NCBI RefSeq assembly: GCF_029227915.1 | Contig: NC_079883.1 | Span: 11,284,001 to 11,348,000 of the forward strand | DNA from: Hydractinia symbiolongicarpus | Taxonomy: Eukaryota; Cnidaria; Hydrozoa; Anthoathecata; Hydractiniidae | Length of the DNA: 64,000 bases | Reading direction: 5' to 3' | Shown: positions 51,782-64,000 of the stretch, piece after piece | Position numbering within the stretch: position 1 is the first letter of the stretch | Layout: every line of letters starts with the position of its first letter | Position numbers and translations under genes: made by a program | Notes under the pieces: model-generated | The model's database searches: none | Told to the model about the DNA's origin: nothing | What the model saw: only the letters and a program-made list of their open reading frames with translations

Positions 51782-52259
51782 TTAACAGAATTCAGACAGC
51801 TTTAAAAAGAGGCCATAAAATTACCTACTGCTCGTGGAAACACCCTAATTAACCAATAGAGTTGCGTCATTACAAAATGTTCCGAACATTTTGTACATTT
51901 TTTTAAGTAAAACTGTAGTTTTTTTAAAAATTCGTGGTCTTAATGTTTCAGTAAGGCAATAAATTTGGCATCGTTGGAATTCGCCAAACCTTCTGCTACT
52001 TACTAAAAAAAAAAAAAGTCAAAAGCTTTTGTGTATCAGAAGATACAGCCGTTTTCCCGTAGCCAAAAAACACAGATTTTATAAAAATGTTAAAGTAATG
52101 AGCGTAATGTCATTATGCAGCCAATCAGAAATTACTTTCTTAGCACCAATCAAATGGTTTGTTTTGAACCTTAGCTGTCAATCAATATGAGAAATAAAAC
52201 TTTGGCGCGATAGTGCATTTTAGACCGTCTTGTGTATCCGTACTACATCGACTTCTTAA

Positions 52260-52673
<414 letters not shown>

Positions 52674-53034
52674 GCATCTTACCAAACAAAAAACGGCTAT
52701 TTTTATAGCCACACATCCATAAAAAATATTACGGCTAGCTTTTTATATCAAACTTTGTTCTGCTTTCTGTTTAAATTTTATGCTACATAAAAATTTTATG
52801 CTACATAAAGTTTGACAATGTTAAAAATATGAAGGGCAAGAAAAGTAAAAGCAAGAAAATAAGAAATTTAAAAACGAAAATACTTAAACTTAGGGAATCT
52901 AATCTTAAAATTACTCTTTTTTAACTGTTTAAGTGACTTAAACAAGTTTAACTTTGTACCAAGATAATGTTTTTTTGTAAATGTGTGGCTATAAAAATAG
53001 CCGTTTGTTAATGTAATAGCCAGATACACACAAA

Positions 53035-53586
53035 TTATTTTTTTGCGGTCTTCTTTGCTGCCTTTTTGGGAGTCTTTTTGACCTTCTTTGCTGCAGGTTT
53101 TTTAGCAACAGGCTTCTTTGTGGGTTTCTTAGCTGCTGGTTTCTTAGCCGAGGCTTTCTTTGTGGCAGGCTTCTTTGCTGCTTTCTTTGGCGTGCTCTTC
53201 TTTGCTGGCTTCTTTTTTGGTGTACTTTTCTTTGCAGTAGGCTTCTTTGCCGTTGGCTTTTTTGCTGCGGCCTTTTTCTTAGGTTTTTCTTTTTTTACCT
53301 GACCTAGCTTGAATGATCCAGAAGCACCAGTGCCTTTAGTTTGAATCAAATCGCCTGATGTTACTCCTCGTTTAAGAGCCATTTTCAGATGATGATCTGA
53401 GTTTTCAGCAACTTTGTAATTTGCATGAATATATTTTGTAATAGCTTGGCGAGATGAACCACCGCGTTCCTTTAGGGTAGCGATAGCAGCCTTGATCATG
53501 TCCACATATTTAGGGTGATCAGCTGTCTTCTTTGCAGCAGGTTTCTTCTTGGGTGCGATTTTCTTTGGAGAAGCTGCTTCACTCAT
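53035..53586 (-). CDS. H1: Linker histone H1 (unit 10)
   Basis: Predicted protein identical to unit 1. ATG at 53586-53584. Confidence 0.98.
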   Translation of the reverse strand: MSEAASPKKIAPKKKPAAKKTADHPKYVDMIKAAIATLKERGGSSRQAITKYIHANYKVAENSDHHLKMALKRGVTSGDLIQTKGTGASGSFKLGQVKKEKPKKKAAAKKPTAKKPTAKKSTPKKKPAKKSTPKKAAKKPATKKASAKKPAAKKPTKKPVAKKPAAKKVKKTPKKAAKKTAKK

Positions 53587-54165
53587 TTTTAATGTTTTCT
53601 TACAACAATCCAACGATAAACGATGCTTGTTATCACAGTAGAAGTATACTAAACATTACCGTGTAAATGAGATATAATTTAAGACGGTGCGAAGTATGCG
53701 GACGTAAAAGTACCACTCCCGGGAATTGATTTGGCGCGAAAACAGAAATGTGTGTTTCTGTACATCGTATAATGTCCGTTTTGGGAGCCGCGACTATGCG
53801 AAAGCATGTTAATTTTTATTTGTAGCACGACGCAATAGTCTGAAAGAGAAGCTGCTGGAGTTTGAGGTCTTCAGCATTACATCTACTCTGTTAATTTGGG
53901 CTTCTTCCGCGCCCGTGTTAGGATTTTCATAAAGCGTTCTTTGGTTTGCGTTGCGTATGTCGGCCTACATCATCGACACGGCCTGTTTCCGGCTATTAGG
54001 AGCAATTCATATATTGGGCACTGCGTTTCGACTTTTTTATTAGACCACAGTAAAAAAATTCACTCACAGAAGTCCCTTTCTTTCATGGCTACAAACACGA
54101 AGAATTCTGTCGTAAGTAAAACGAATGCGCAAGCCAAAATAACGATGGGGCGAAGTCATAAGCAT

Positions 54166-54238
54166 GGCCCTGTGGCCCAATGGATAAGGCATCTGACTAC
54201 GAATCAGGGGATTCCAGGTTCGACTCCTGGCAGGGTCG
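54166..54238 (+). tRNA. tRNA-Arg(ACG) (unit 10)
   Basis: Sequence appears identical to unit 1. Confidence 0.96.
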
Positions 54239-54560
54239 CACTGTCGCATTTCGGCTGCATGGTCTACTGTGTAACGCGCGCGCACGTTCTGGCGTAATGC
54301 GTTGATAAACGGAATGTACGCAGTCATATTGGAAAGTAATATCACGCACTTAGTATCGTCGCCTTTGTTAGCATTCATGTAAGTTACCATCCACTCGCTA
54401 CAGTCGCTCTCCATCCTACGGCTAAATCAACAGCCGTGATTTTTACTATGTCGCCGTCCATCCGTACGCGGTGACAGTTGTAAGCTTTACAGTAACGTGA
54501 CATGCTCCACAAGCAGTTACGGTGTGTGGACGATGCCTATCATGGCAACGCTTGTTCTTT

Positions 54561-54747
54561 ATCGCTTCTCGGCCTAATGGCTAAGATCAAGTGTAGTATC
54601 TGTTCTTATCAGTTTAATATCTGGTAGGCCATTCTCTGAATGGTCAGTATATTAATCTGATTTTTGGCCTTGGGTCATGGAGGTGGATTCATTCACGCCG
54701 TGACCACGGGTTGCCTTGGTGTTGCACTATTACCGATGGCGGCCCAC
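54561..54747 (+). ncRNA. U2: U2 snRNA (unit 10)
   Basis: Sequence appears identical to unit 1. Confidence 0.96.
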
Positions 54748-54937
54748 ATAAGCAATAAAAGAATAATAGCAGTCCTCTTTCCGACGGCACTCTGCATAGT
54801 CTACGGCGGGAACAAAACGCGTACACTGGGGGAGAATACAGCCTATGCCCCGCGACACGGCAGTTTATAACACACTCAAGCCACAAGCATTAACAAACTT
54901 TGAAGGGTACCCTCATGCTACGGTGCAGTTCCAACTC

Positions 54938-55102
54938 ATACTTACCTGACGGGGAAGTAAAGACTGATCAATGAGGGTTTTCTTCCAGAGTGAGGCTCTT
55001 GCATTGCACTACGCTTGGGCTGACCTCTGCGATTACTGCAAACGTCAGTAACTCGACCGTACAATTTCTGGTAGTGGGGGCCTGCGTCCGCGCTCGCCCC
55101 CT
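54938..55102 (+). ncRNA. U1: U1 snRNA (unit 10)
   Basis: Sequence appears identical to unit 1. Confidence 0.97.
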
Positions 55103-55451
55103 CCTTAAGTCAAAATGAATGAGCTTAGAAAAGTTGCGCGGCCAAATGTCGGTGGTGACTTAAACGCTAAGGTAAAACCTCGCTTGGCTGTTACGAAACG
55201 TGATTGCGATATAAGTCCTCGGAAGGCGGCGGAATTTTATTTTATTTGCCATTCCGTCAGGGTTATTGGATGATCGGCAATAGATCGAGTTTGTATGCAT
55301 TTGAAAGCTCTTTTTTCTCGTACTATCACCTGAAAATGTCGTAGGAAAATGTCATAGGAAACACTTTCAACAACCGCCACGTTCCTTAATTGTTATAACA
55401 AGAAATATATCACAGCACCATTGAAATGAAAAGGCAACAAATGAAAATGAA

Positions 55452-55571
55452 AAGCCTACGACACCGGGAGTTCCCAGGCGGTCCCCCATCCAAGTACTAT
55501 CCCGGCCCGACGATGCTTAACTTCCGTGATCAGACGAGAACGGGTGTGTTCATCGTGGTATGGCCGTAGAC
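55452..55571 (-). rRNA. 5S: 5S rRNA (unit 10)
   Basis: Sequence appears identical to unit 1. Confidence 0.97.
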
Positions 55572-55768
55572 ATTAGTAGGGGCAAATACGTGCAATTTAT
55601 TTTGACGTTGTGATCAAATTTTTTTATTTAATTTCTTTGAGTTACTTAGGACAAGGCGTATGCATGGATTATCTATTAGACTTTAAGGTTATAGTTTTGT
55701 GAAAAAAACAATGTTTTTTTAAAGATGTGTGGCTATAAAAATAGCCGTTGTTTTCTGAGTGTAGCGGT

Positions 55769-56149
55769 TTACTTCTTCTGTCCTTTGTCGTTCTTCTTTG
55801 GGAGTAAGACAGCTTGAATGTTTGGCAAAACACCACCAGCTGCAATGGTTACACCGCTCAAAAGTTTGTTTAATTCTTCATCATTACGAACAGCCAATTG
55901 TAAATGTCTTGGAATAATCCTAGCTTTTTTGTTGTCTCTTGCTGCGTTACCAGCCAACTCCAATATCTCAGCAGATAAATATTCCAAGACGGCTGCTAAG
56001 TAAACTGGTGCTCCAGATCCAATTCGGTTAGCATAGTGCCCTCTACGAAGGAATCTATGCACTCTACCGACTGGAAATTGAAGTCCAGCTCTTGAGGATC
56101 TTGTCTTGGCTTTAGCCTTAGCTTTTCCACCTTTTCCACGTCCAGACAT
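55769..56149 (-). CDS. H2A: Histone H2A (unit 10)
   Basis: Predicted protein identical to unit 1. Confidence 0.99.
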   Translation of the reverse strand: MSGRGKGGKAKAKAKTRSSRAGLQFPVGRVHRFLRRGHYANRIGSGAPVYLAAVLEYLSAEILELAGNAARDNKKARIIPRHLQLAVRNDEELNKLLSGVTIAAGGVLPNIQAVLLPKKNDKGQKK

Positions 56150-56433
56150 AACTGCGATTTGATTTGTAAGTTAATACAAAAACGTACGAATATTTAACGT
56201 AAGTGTTAACGAAATAAACTTTACTCGTTTTTTCATCATAAAAATAGGATCGAAATCATGTTTTTTTAACCAATCATAATTAAGTATTAAACAAAAGATT
56301 TTTTTTTTAACCAATTAAATTGCGTATCGGCGTTTTCGGATCGAATTCGATCCGATTTTTTTACTTATAAACAAAAAGTTTTGACTTGCAGTTTAATGCT
56401 TATTTACAAGTTAAGTAGCAAAAATTTTTAACC

Positions 56434-56838
56434 ATGTCTGACGCAGCAGCTAAAGGAGGAAAACAGGCACCTAAAGTAGCCAAGAAAGGTGAAAAAAGAG
56501 CCGGCAAAAAAGGAGGAAAGATTGGTGGAACTGGTGAAAAGAAACGCAAGAGAAAGAGAAAGGAAAGTTATGCTATTTACATCTACAATGTTTTGAAACA
56601 AGTTCACCCAGATGTCGGAGTTTCAAGCAAAGCTATGAGCATCATGAACTCATTTGTCAACGACATCTTTGAGCGCATTGCTTCCGAAGCTTCGCGTTTG
56701 GCTCTTCAAAACAAAAAGTCGACCATCTCTTCTCGTGAAATTCAAACCGCAGTACGTCTTCTCTTGCCTGGAGAACTTGCAAAACACGCAGTCAGTGAAG
56801 GAACAAAAGCCGTCACAAAATACACAAGCAGCAAGTAA
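56434..56838 (+). CDS. H2B: Histone H2B (unit 10)
   Basis: Predicted protein identical to unit 1. Confidence 0.99.
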   Translation: MSDAAAKGGKQAPKVAKKGEKRAGKKGGKIGGTGEKKRKRKRKESYAIYIYNVLKQVHPDVGVSSKAMSIMNSFVNDIFERIASEASRLALQNKKSTISSREIQTAVRLLLPGELAKHAVSEGTKAVTKYTSSK

Positions 56839-57300
56839 ACCAACGTCTACCAAACACAAACGGTCTTTTTTAAGACCACACATCTTTAAAAAAACATTTA
56901 CTTGGCGTCACTACAAGTTAACCGAAGTTAATAAAACTTCTAAATAATGTGCTTAAGAACACTAGCCTACATTTAAAATACTTCCCCATGTGTGTGTGTG
57001 GATTAGCTTCACTTTTCATACGTATTATTAGCTGTACTTGCAGAAAAGACAAGTACATTGATCCATGTTATTGCTTACATTTAACTTAACCCAGCTTTTC
57101 ACGGAAACACTCCCAGGCAAATTAACCCTACAAAGTATTTCTAAATTTTTTTTGTGTCATATATGACATAGTATCGTATAGCAATAAATGTAACTGTGAC
57201 AAGACTTTACACATTGTGTAATTTGGAAGCGTGCACAAAGTAATGTTTTAAAAGATTTGTGGCTATAAAAATAGCCGTTTTTGTTGAGCAATGACAACGC

Positions 57301-57657
<357 letters not shown>

Positions 57658-58135
57658 TTAACAGAATTCAGACAGCTTTAAAAAGAGGCCATAAAATTAC
57701 CTACTGCTCGTGGAAACACCCTAATTAACCAATAGAGTTGCGTCATTACAAAATGTTCCGAACATTTTGTACATTTTTTTAAGTAAAACTGTAGTTTTTT
57801 TAAAAATTCGTGGTCTTAATGTTTCAGTAAGGCAATAAATTTGGCATCGTTGGAATTCGCCAAACCTTCTGCTACTTACTAAAAAAAAAAAAAGTCAAAA
57901 GCTTTTGTGTATCAGAAGATACAGCCGTTTTCCCGTAGCCAAAAAACACAGATTTTATAAAAATGTTAAAGTAATGAGCGTAATGTCATTATGCAGCCAA
58001 TCAGAAATTACTTTCTTAGCACCAATCAAATGGTTTGTTTTGAACCTTAGCTGTCAATCAATATGAGAAATAAAACTTTGGCGCGATAGTGCATTTTAGA
58101 CCGTCTTGTGTATCCGTACTACATCGACTTCTTAA

Positions 58136-58549
<414 letters not shown>

Positions 58550-58910
58550 GCATCTTACCAAACAAAAAACGGCTATTTTTATAGCCACACATCCATAAAA
58601 AATATTACGGCTAGCTTTTTATATCAAACTTTGTTCTGCTTTCTGTTTAAATTTTATGCTACATAAAAATTTTATGCTACATAAAGTTTGACAATGTTAA
58701 AAATATGAAGGGCAAGAAAAGTAAAAGCAAGAAAATAAGAAATTTAAAAACGAAAATACTTAAACTTAGGGAATCTAATCTTAAAATTACTCTTTTTTAA
58801 CTGTTTAAGTGACTTAAACAAGTTTAACTTTGTACCAAGATAATGTTTTTTTGTAAATGTGTGGCTATAAAAATAGCCGTTTGTTAATGTAATAGCCAGA
58901 TACACACAAA

Positions 58911-59462
58911 TTATTTTTTTGCGGTCTTCTTTGCTGCCTTTTTGGGAGTCTTTTTGACCTTCTTTGCTGCAGGTTTTTTAGCAACAGGCTTCTTTGTGGG
59001 TTTCTTAGCTGCTGGTTTCTTAGCCGAGGCTTTCTTTGTGGCAGGCTTCTTTGCTGCTTTCTTTGGCGTGCTCTTCTTTGCTGGCTTCTTTTTTGGTGTA
59101 CTTTTCTTTGCAGTAGGCTTCTTTGCCGTTGGCTTTTTTGCTGCGGCCTTTTTCTTAGGTTTTTCTTTTTTTACCTGACCTAGCTTGAATGATCCAGAAG
59201 CACCAGTGCCTTTAGTTTGAATCAAATCGCCTGATGTTACTCCTCGTTTAAGAGCCATTTTCAGATGATGATCTGAGTTTTCAGCAACTTTGTAATTTGC
59301 ATGAATATATTTTGTAATAGCTTGGCGAGATGAACCACCGCGTTCCTTTAGGGTAGCGATAGCAGCCTTGATCATGTCCACATATTTAGGGTGATCAGCT
59401 GTCTTCTTTGCAGCAGGTTTCTTCTTGGGTGCGATTTTCTTTGGAGAAGCTGCTTCACTCAT
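58911..59462 (-). CDS. H1: Linker histone H1 (unit 11)
   Basis: Predicted protein identical to unit 1. ATG at 59462-59460. Confidence 0.98.
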   Translation of the reverse strand: MSEAASPKKIAPKKKPAAKKTADHPKYVDMIKAAIATLKERGGSSRQAITKYIHANYKVAENSDHHLKMALKRGVTSGDLIQTKGTGASGSFKLGQVKKEKPKKKAAAKKPTAKKPTAKKSTPKKKPAKKSTPKKAAKKPATKKASAKKPAAKKPTKKPVAKKPAAKKVKKTPKKAAKKTAKK

Positions 59463-60041
59463 TTTTAATGTTTTCTTACAACAATCCAACGATAAACGAT
59501 GCTTGTTATCACAGTAGAAGTATACTAAACATTACCGTGTAAATGAGATATAATTTAAGACGGTGCGAAGTATGCGGACGTAAAAGTACCACTCCCGGGA
59601 ATTGATTTGGCGCGAAAACAGAAATGTGTGTTTCTGTACATCGTATAATGTCCGTTTTGGGAGCCGCGACTATGCGAAAGCATGTTAATTTTTATTTGTA
59701 GCACGACGCAATAGTCTGAAAGAGAAGCTGCTGGAGTTTGAGGTCTTCAGCATTACATCTACTCTGTTAATTTGGGCTTCTTCCGCGCCCGTGTTAGGAT
59801 TTTCATAAAGCGTTCTTTGGTTTGCGTTGCGTATGTCGGCCTACATCATCGACACGGCCTGTTTCCGGCTATTAGGAGCAATTCATATATTGGGCACTGC
59901 GTTTCGACTTTTTTATTAGACCACAGTAAAAAAATTCACTCACAGAAGTCCCTTTCTTTCATGGCTACAAACACGAAGAATTCTGTCGTAAGTAAAACGA
60001 ATGCGCAAGCCAAAATAACGATGGGGCGAAGTCATAAGCAT

Positions 60042-60114
60042 GGCCCTGTGGCCCAATGGATAAGGCATCTGACTACGAATCAGGGGATTCCAGGTTCGAC
60101 TCCTGGCAGGGTCG
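60042..60114 (+). tRNA. tRNA-Arg(ACG) (unit 11)
   Basis: Sequence appears identical to unit 1. Confidence 0.96.
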
Positions 60115-60436
60115 CACTGTCGCATTTCGGCTGCATGGTCTACTGTGTAACGCGCGCGCACGTTCTGGCGTAATGCGTTGATAAACGGAATGTACGCAGT
60201 CATATTGGAAAGTAATATCACGCACTTAGTATCGTCGCCTTTGTTAGCATTCATGTAAGTTACCATCCACTCGCTACAGTCGCTCTCCATCCTACGGCTA
60301 AATCAACAGCCGTGATTTTTACTATGTCGCCGTCCATCCGTACGCGGTGACAGTTGTAAGCTTTACAGTAACGTGACATGCTCCACAAGCAGTTACGGTG
60401 TGTGGACGATGCCTATCATGGCAACGCTTGTTCTTT

Positions 60437-60623
60437 ATCGCTTCTCGGCCTAATGGCTAAGATCAAGTGTAGTATCTGTTCTTATCAGTTTAATATCTGG
60501 TAGGCCATTCTCTGAATGGTCAGTATATTAATCTGATTTTTGGCCTTGGGTCATGGAGGTGGATTCATTCACGCCGTGACCACGGGTTGCCTTGGTGTTG
60601 CACTATTACCGATGGCGGCCCAC
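60437..60623 (+). ncRNA. U2: U2 snRNA (unit 11)
   Basis: Sequence appears identical to unit 1. Confidence 0.96.
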
Positions 60624-60813
60624 ATAAGCAATAAAAGAATAATAGCAGTCCTCTTTCCGACGGCACTCTGCATAGTCTACGGCGGGAACAAAACGCGTAC
60701 ACTGGGGGAGAATACAGCCTATGCCCCGCGACACGGCAGTTTATAACACACTCAAGCCACAAGCATTAACAAACTTTGAAGGGTACCCTCATGCTACGGT
60801 GCAGTTCCAACTC

Positions 60814-60978
60814 ATACTTACCTGACGGGGAAGTAAAGACTGATCAATGAGGGTTTTCTTCCAGAGTGAGGCTCTTGCATTGCACTACGCTTGGGCTGAC
60901 CTCTGCGATTACTGCAAACGTCAGTAACTCGACCGTACAATTTCTGGTAGTGGGGGCCTGCGTCCGCGCTCGCCCCCT
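60814..60978 (+). ncRNA. U1: U1 snRNA (unit 11)
   Basis: Sequence appears identical to unit 1. Confidence 0.97.
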
Positions 60979-61327
60979 CCTTAAGTCAAAATGAATGAGC
61001 TTAGAAAAGTTGCGCGGCCAAATGTCGGTGGTGACTTAAACGCTAAGGTAAAACCTCGCTTGGCTGTTACGAAACGTGATTGCGATATAAGTCCTCGGAA
61101 GGCGGCGGAATTTTATTTTATTTGCCATTCCGTCAGGGTTATTGGATGATCGGCAATAGATCGAGTTTGTATGCATTTGAAAGCTCTTTTTTCTCGTACT
61201 ATCACCTGAAAATGTCGTAGGAAAATGTCATAGGAAACACTTTCAACAACCGCCACGTTCCTTAATTGTTATAACAAGAAATATATCACAGCACCATTGA
61301 AATGAAAAGGCAACAAATGAAAATGAA

Positions 61328-61447
61328 AAGCCTACGACACCGGGAGTTCCCAGGCGGTCCCCCATCCAAGTACTATCCCGGCCCGACGATGCTTAACTTC
61401 CGTGATCAGACGAGAACGGGTGTGTTCATCGTGGTATGGCCGTAGAC
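61328..61447 (-). rRNA. 5S: 5S rRNA (unit 11)
   Basis: Sequence appears identical to unit 1. Confidence 0.97.
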
Positions 61448-61644
61448 ATTAGTAGGGGCAAATACGTGCAATTTATTTTGACGTTGTGATCAAATTTTTT
61501 TATTTAATTTCTTTGAGTTACTTAGGACAAGGCGTATGCATGGATTATCTATTAGACTTTAAGGTTATAGTTTTGTGAAAAAAACAATGTTTTTTTAAAG
61601 ATGTGTGGCTATAAAAATAGCCGTTGTTTTCTGAGTGTAGCGGT

Positions 61645-62025
61645 TTACTTCTTCTGTCCTTTGTCGTTCTTCTTTGGGAGTAAGACAGCTTGAATGTTTG
61701 GCAAAACACCACCAGCTGCAATGGTTACACCGCTCAAAAGTTTGTTTAATTCTTCATCATTACGAACAGCCAATTGTAAATGTCTTGGAATAATCCTAGC
61801 TTTTTTGTTGTCTCTTGCTGCGTTACCAGCCAACTCCAATATCTCAGCAGATAAATATTCCAAGACGGCTGCTAAGTAAACTGGTGCTCCAGATCCAATT
61901 CGGTTAGCATAGTGCCCTCTACGAAGGAATCTATGCACTCTACCGACTGGAAATTGAAGTCCAGCTCTTGAGGATCTTGTCTTGGCTTTAGCCTTAGCTT
62001 TTCCACCTTTTCCACGTCCAGACAT
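61645..62025 (-). CDS. H2A: Histone H2A (unit 11)
   Basis: Predicted protein identical to unit 1. Confidence 0.99.
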   Translation of the reverse strand: MSGRGKGGKAKAKAKTRSSRAGLQFPVGRVHRFLRRGHYANRIGSGAPVYLAAVLEYLSAEILELAGNAARDNKKARIIPRHLQLAVRNDEELNKLLSGVTIAAGGVLPNIQAVLLPKKNDKGQKK

Positions 62026-62309
62026 AACTGCGATTTGATTTGTAAGTTAATACAAAAACGTACGAATATTTAACGTAAGTGTTAACGAAATAAACTTTAC
62101 TCGTTTTTTCATCATAAAAATAGGATCGAAATCATGTTTTTTTAACCAATCATAATTAAGTATTAAACAAAAGATTTTTTTTTTAACCAATTAAATTGCG
62201 TATCGGCGTTTTCGGATCGAATTCGATCCGATTTTTTTACTTATAAACAAAAAGTTTTGACTTGCAGTTTAATGCTTATTTACAAGTTAAGTAGCAAAAA
62301 TTTTTAACC

Positions 62310-62714
62310 ATGTCTGACGCAGCAGCTAAAGGAGGAAAACAGGCACCTAAAGTAGCCAAGAAAGGTGAAAAAAGAGCCGGCAAAAAAGGAGGAAAGATTG
62401 GTGGAACTGGTGAAAAGAAACGCAAGAGAAAGAGAAAGGAAAGTTATGCTATTTACATCTACAATGTTTTGAAACAAGTTCACCCAGATGTCGGAGTTTC
62501 AAGCAAAGCTATGAGCATCATGAACTCATTTGTCAACGACATCTTTGAGCGCATTGCTTCCGAAGCTTCGCGTTTGGCTCTTCAAAACAAAAAGTCGACC
62601 ATCTCTTCTCGTGAAATTCAAACCGCAGTACGTCTTCTCTTGCCTGGAGAACTTGCAAAACACGCAGTCAGTGAAGGAACAAAAGCCGTCACAAAATACA
62701 CAAGCAGCAAGTAA
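62310..62714 (+). CDS. H2B: Histone H2B (unit 11)
   Basis: Predicted protein identical to unit 1. Confidence 0.99.
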   Translation: MSDAAAKGGKQAPKVAKKGEKRAGKKGGKIGGTGEKKRKRKRKESYAIYIYNVLKQVHPDVGVSSKAMSIMNSFVNDIFERIASEASRLALQNKKSTISSREIQTAVRLLLPGELAKHAVSEGTKAVTKYTSSK

Positions 62715-63176
62715 ACCAACGTCTACCAAACACAAACGGTCTTTTTTAAGACCACACATCTTTAAAAAAACATTTACTTGGCGTCACTACAAGTTAACCG
62801 AAGTTAATAAAACTTCTAAATAATGTGCTTAAGAACACTAGCCTACATTTAAAATACTTCCCCATGTGTGTGTGTGGATTAGCTTCACTTTTCATACGTA
62901 TTATTAGCTGTACTTGCAGAAAAGACAAGTACATTGATCCATGTTATTGCTTACATTTAACTTAACCCAGCTTTTCACGGAAACACTCCCAGGCAAATTA
63001 ACCCTACAAAGTATTTCTAAATTTTTTTTGTGTCATATATGACATAGTATCGTATAGCAATAAATGTAACTGTGACAAGACTTTACACATTGTGTAATTT
63101 GGAAGCGTGCACAAAGTAATGTTTTAAAAGATTTGTGGCTATAAAAATAGCCGTTTTTGTTGAGCAATGACAACGC

Positions 63177-63533
<357 letters not shown>

Positions 63534-64000
63534 TTAACAGAATTCAGACAGCTTTAAAAAGAGGCCATAAAATTACCTACTGCTCGTGGAAACACCCTAA
63601 TTAACCAATAGAGTTGCGTCATTACAAAATGTTCCGAACATTTTGTACATTTTTTTAAGTAAAACTGTAGTTTTTTTAAAAATTCGTGGTCTTAATGTTT
63701 CAGTAAGGCAATAAATTTGGCATCGTTGGAATTCGCCAAACCTTCTGCTACTTACTAAAAAAAAAAAAAGTCAAAAGCTTTTGTGTATCAGAAGATACAG
63801 CCGTTTTCCCGTAGCCAAAAAACACAGATTTTATAAAAATGTTAAAGTAATGAGCGTAATGTCATTATGCAGCCAATCAGAAATTACTTTCTTAGCACCA
63901 ATCAAATGGTTTGTTTTGAACCTTAGCTGTCAATCAATATGAGAAATAAAACTTTGGCGCGATAGTGCATTTTAGACCGTCTTGTGTATCCGTACTACAT

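Overview
The window is a eukaryotic, almost certainly metazoan, head-to-tail tandem array of one composite gene repeat. The consensus unit is 5,876 bp. Ten complete units and one nearly complete unit fill all 64 kb, with no unique flanking DNA. The metazoan assignment rests on intronless replication-dependent histone genes that end in the SLBP-type 16-nt stem-loop instead of poly(A) signals, and on recognisable U1, U2, 5S and tRNA genes. The AT-rich spacers, the H2B sequence (…[12 protein letters not shown]…) and the H4 I21 residue would suit an early-branching animal such as a cnidarian/hydrozoan. That placement is an impression, not a demonstrated result.

Layout of one unit (unit 1 coordinates): H1 (-, 165-716); tRNA-Arg(ACG) (+, 1296-1368); U2 snRNA (+, 1691-1877); U1 snRNA (+, 2068-2232); 5S rRNA (-, 2582-2701); H2A (-, 2899-3279); H2B (+, 3564-3968); H4 (-, 4431-4742); H3 (+, 5268-5678). 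H2A/H2B and H4/H3 are divergent pairs with shared promoters. H2B/H4 and H3/next-unit H1 converge tail to tail. Units start at 1, 5876, 11751, 17615, 23491, 29367, 35243, 41119, 46995, 52871 and 58747. The last unit is cut by the window edge 14 bases before the H3 start codon. For unit-1 positions between about 420 and 3430, the matching positions in units 2-11 are obtained by adding 5875, 11739, 17614, 23490, 29366, 35242, 41118, 46994, 52870 and 58746.

Each repeat therefore carries all five histones plus two major spliceosomal snRNAs, a ribosomal RNA and a tRNA. It mixes replication-dependent Pol II genes, snRNA-type Pol II genes and Pol III genes. Four of the five histone genes share an identical 3' stem-loop, and all five have an A-rich CATTA-like element exactly 10 nt downstream of the stem-loop, a candidate U7 target. 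U1 and U2 share a PSE-like box near -55. The two divergent histone promoters share a composite CCAAT-type element.

The copies are almost identical. By eye I found only about ten private substitutions and a few small indels across 64 kb. Notable ones are an 11-bp deletion that frameshifts H1 in unit 3 (the same unit has a stem-disrupting change in U2), H3 A21P in unit 5 and H1 K39R in unit 4. This is the pattern of strong concerted evolution. The nine-gene composite repeat is the most interesting thing here.
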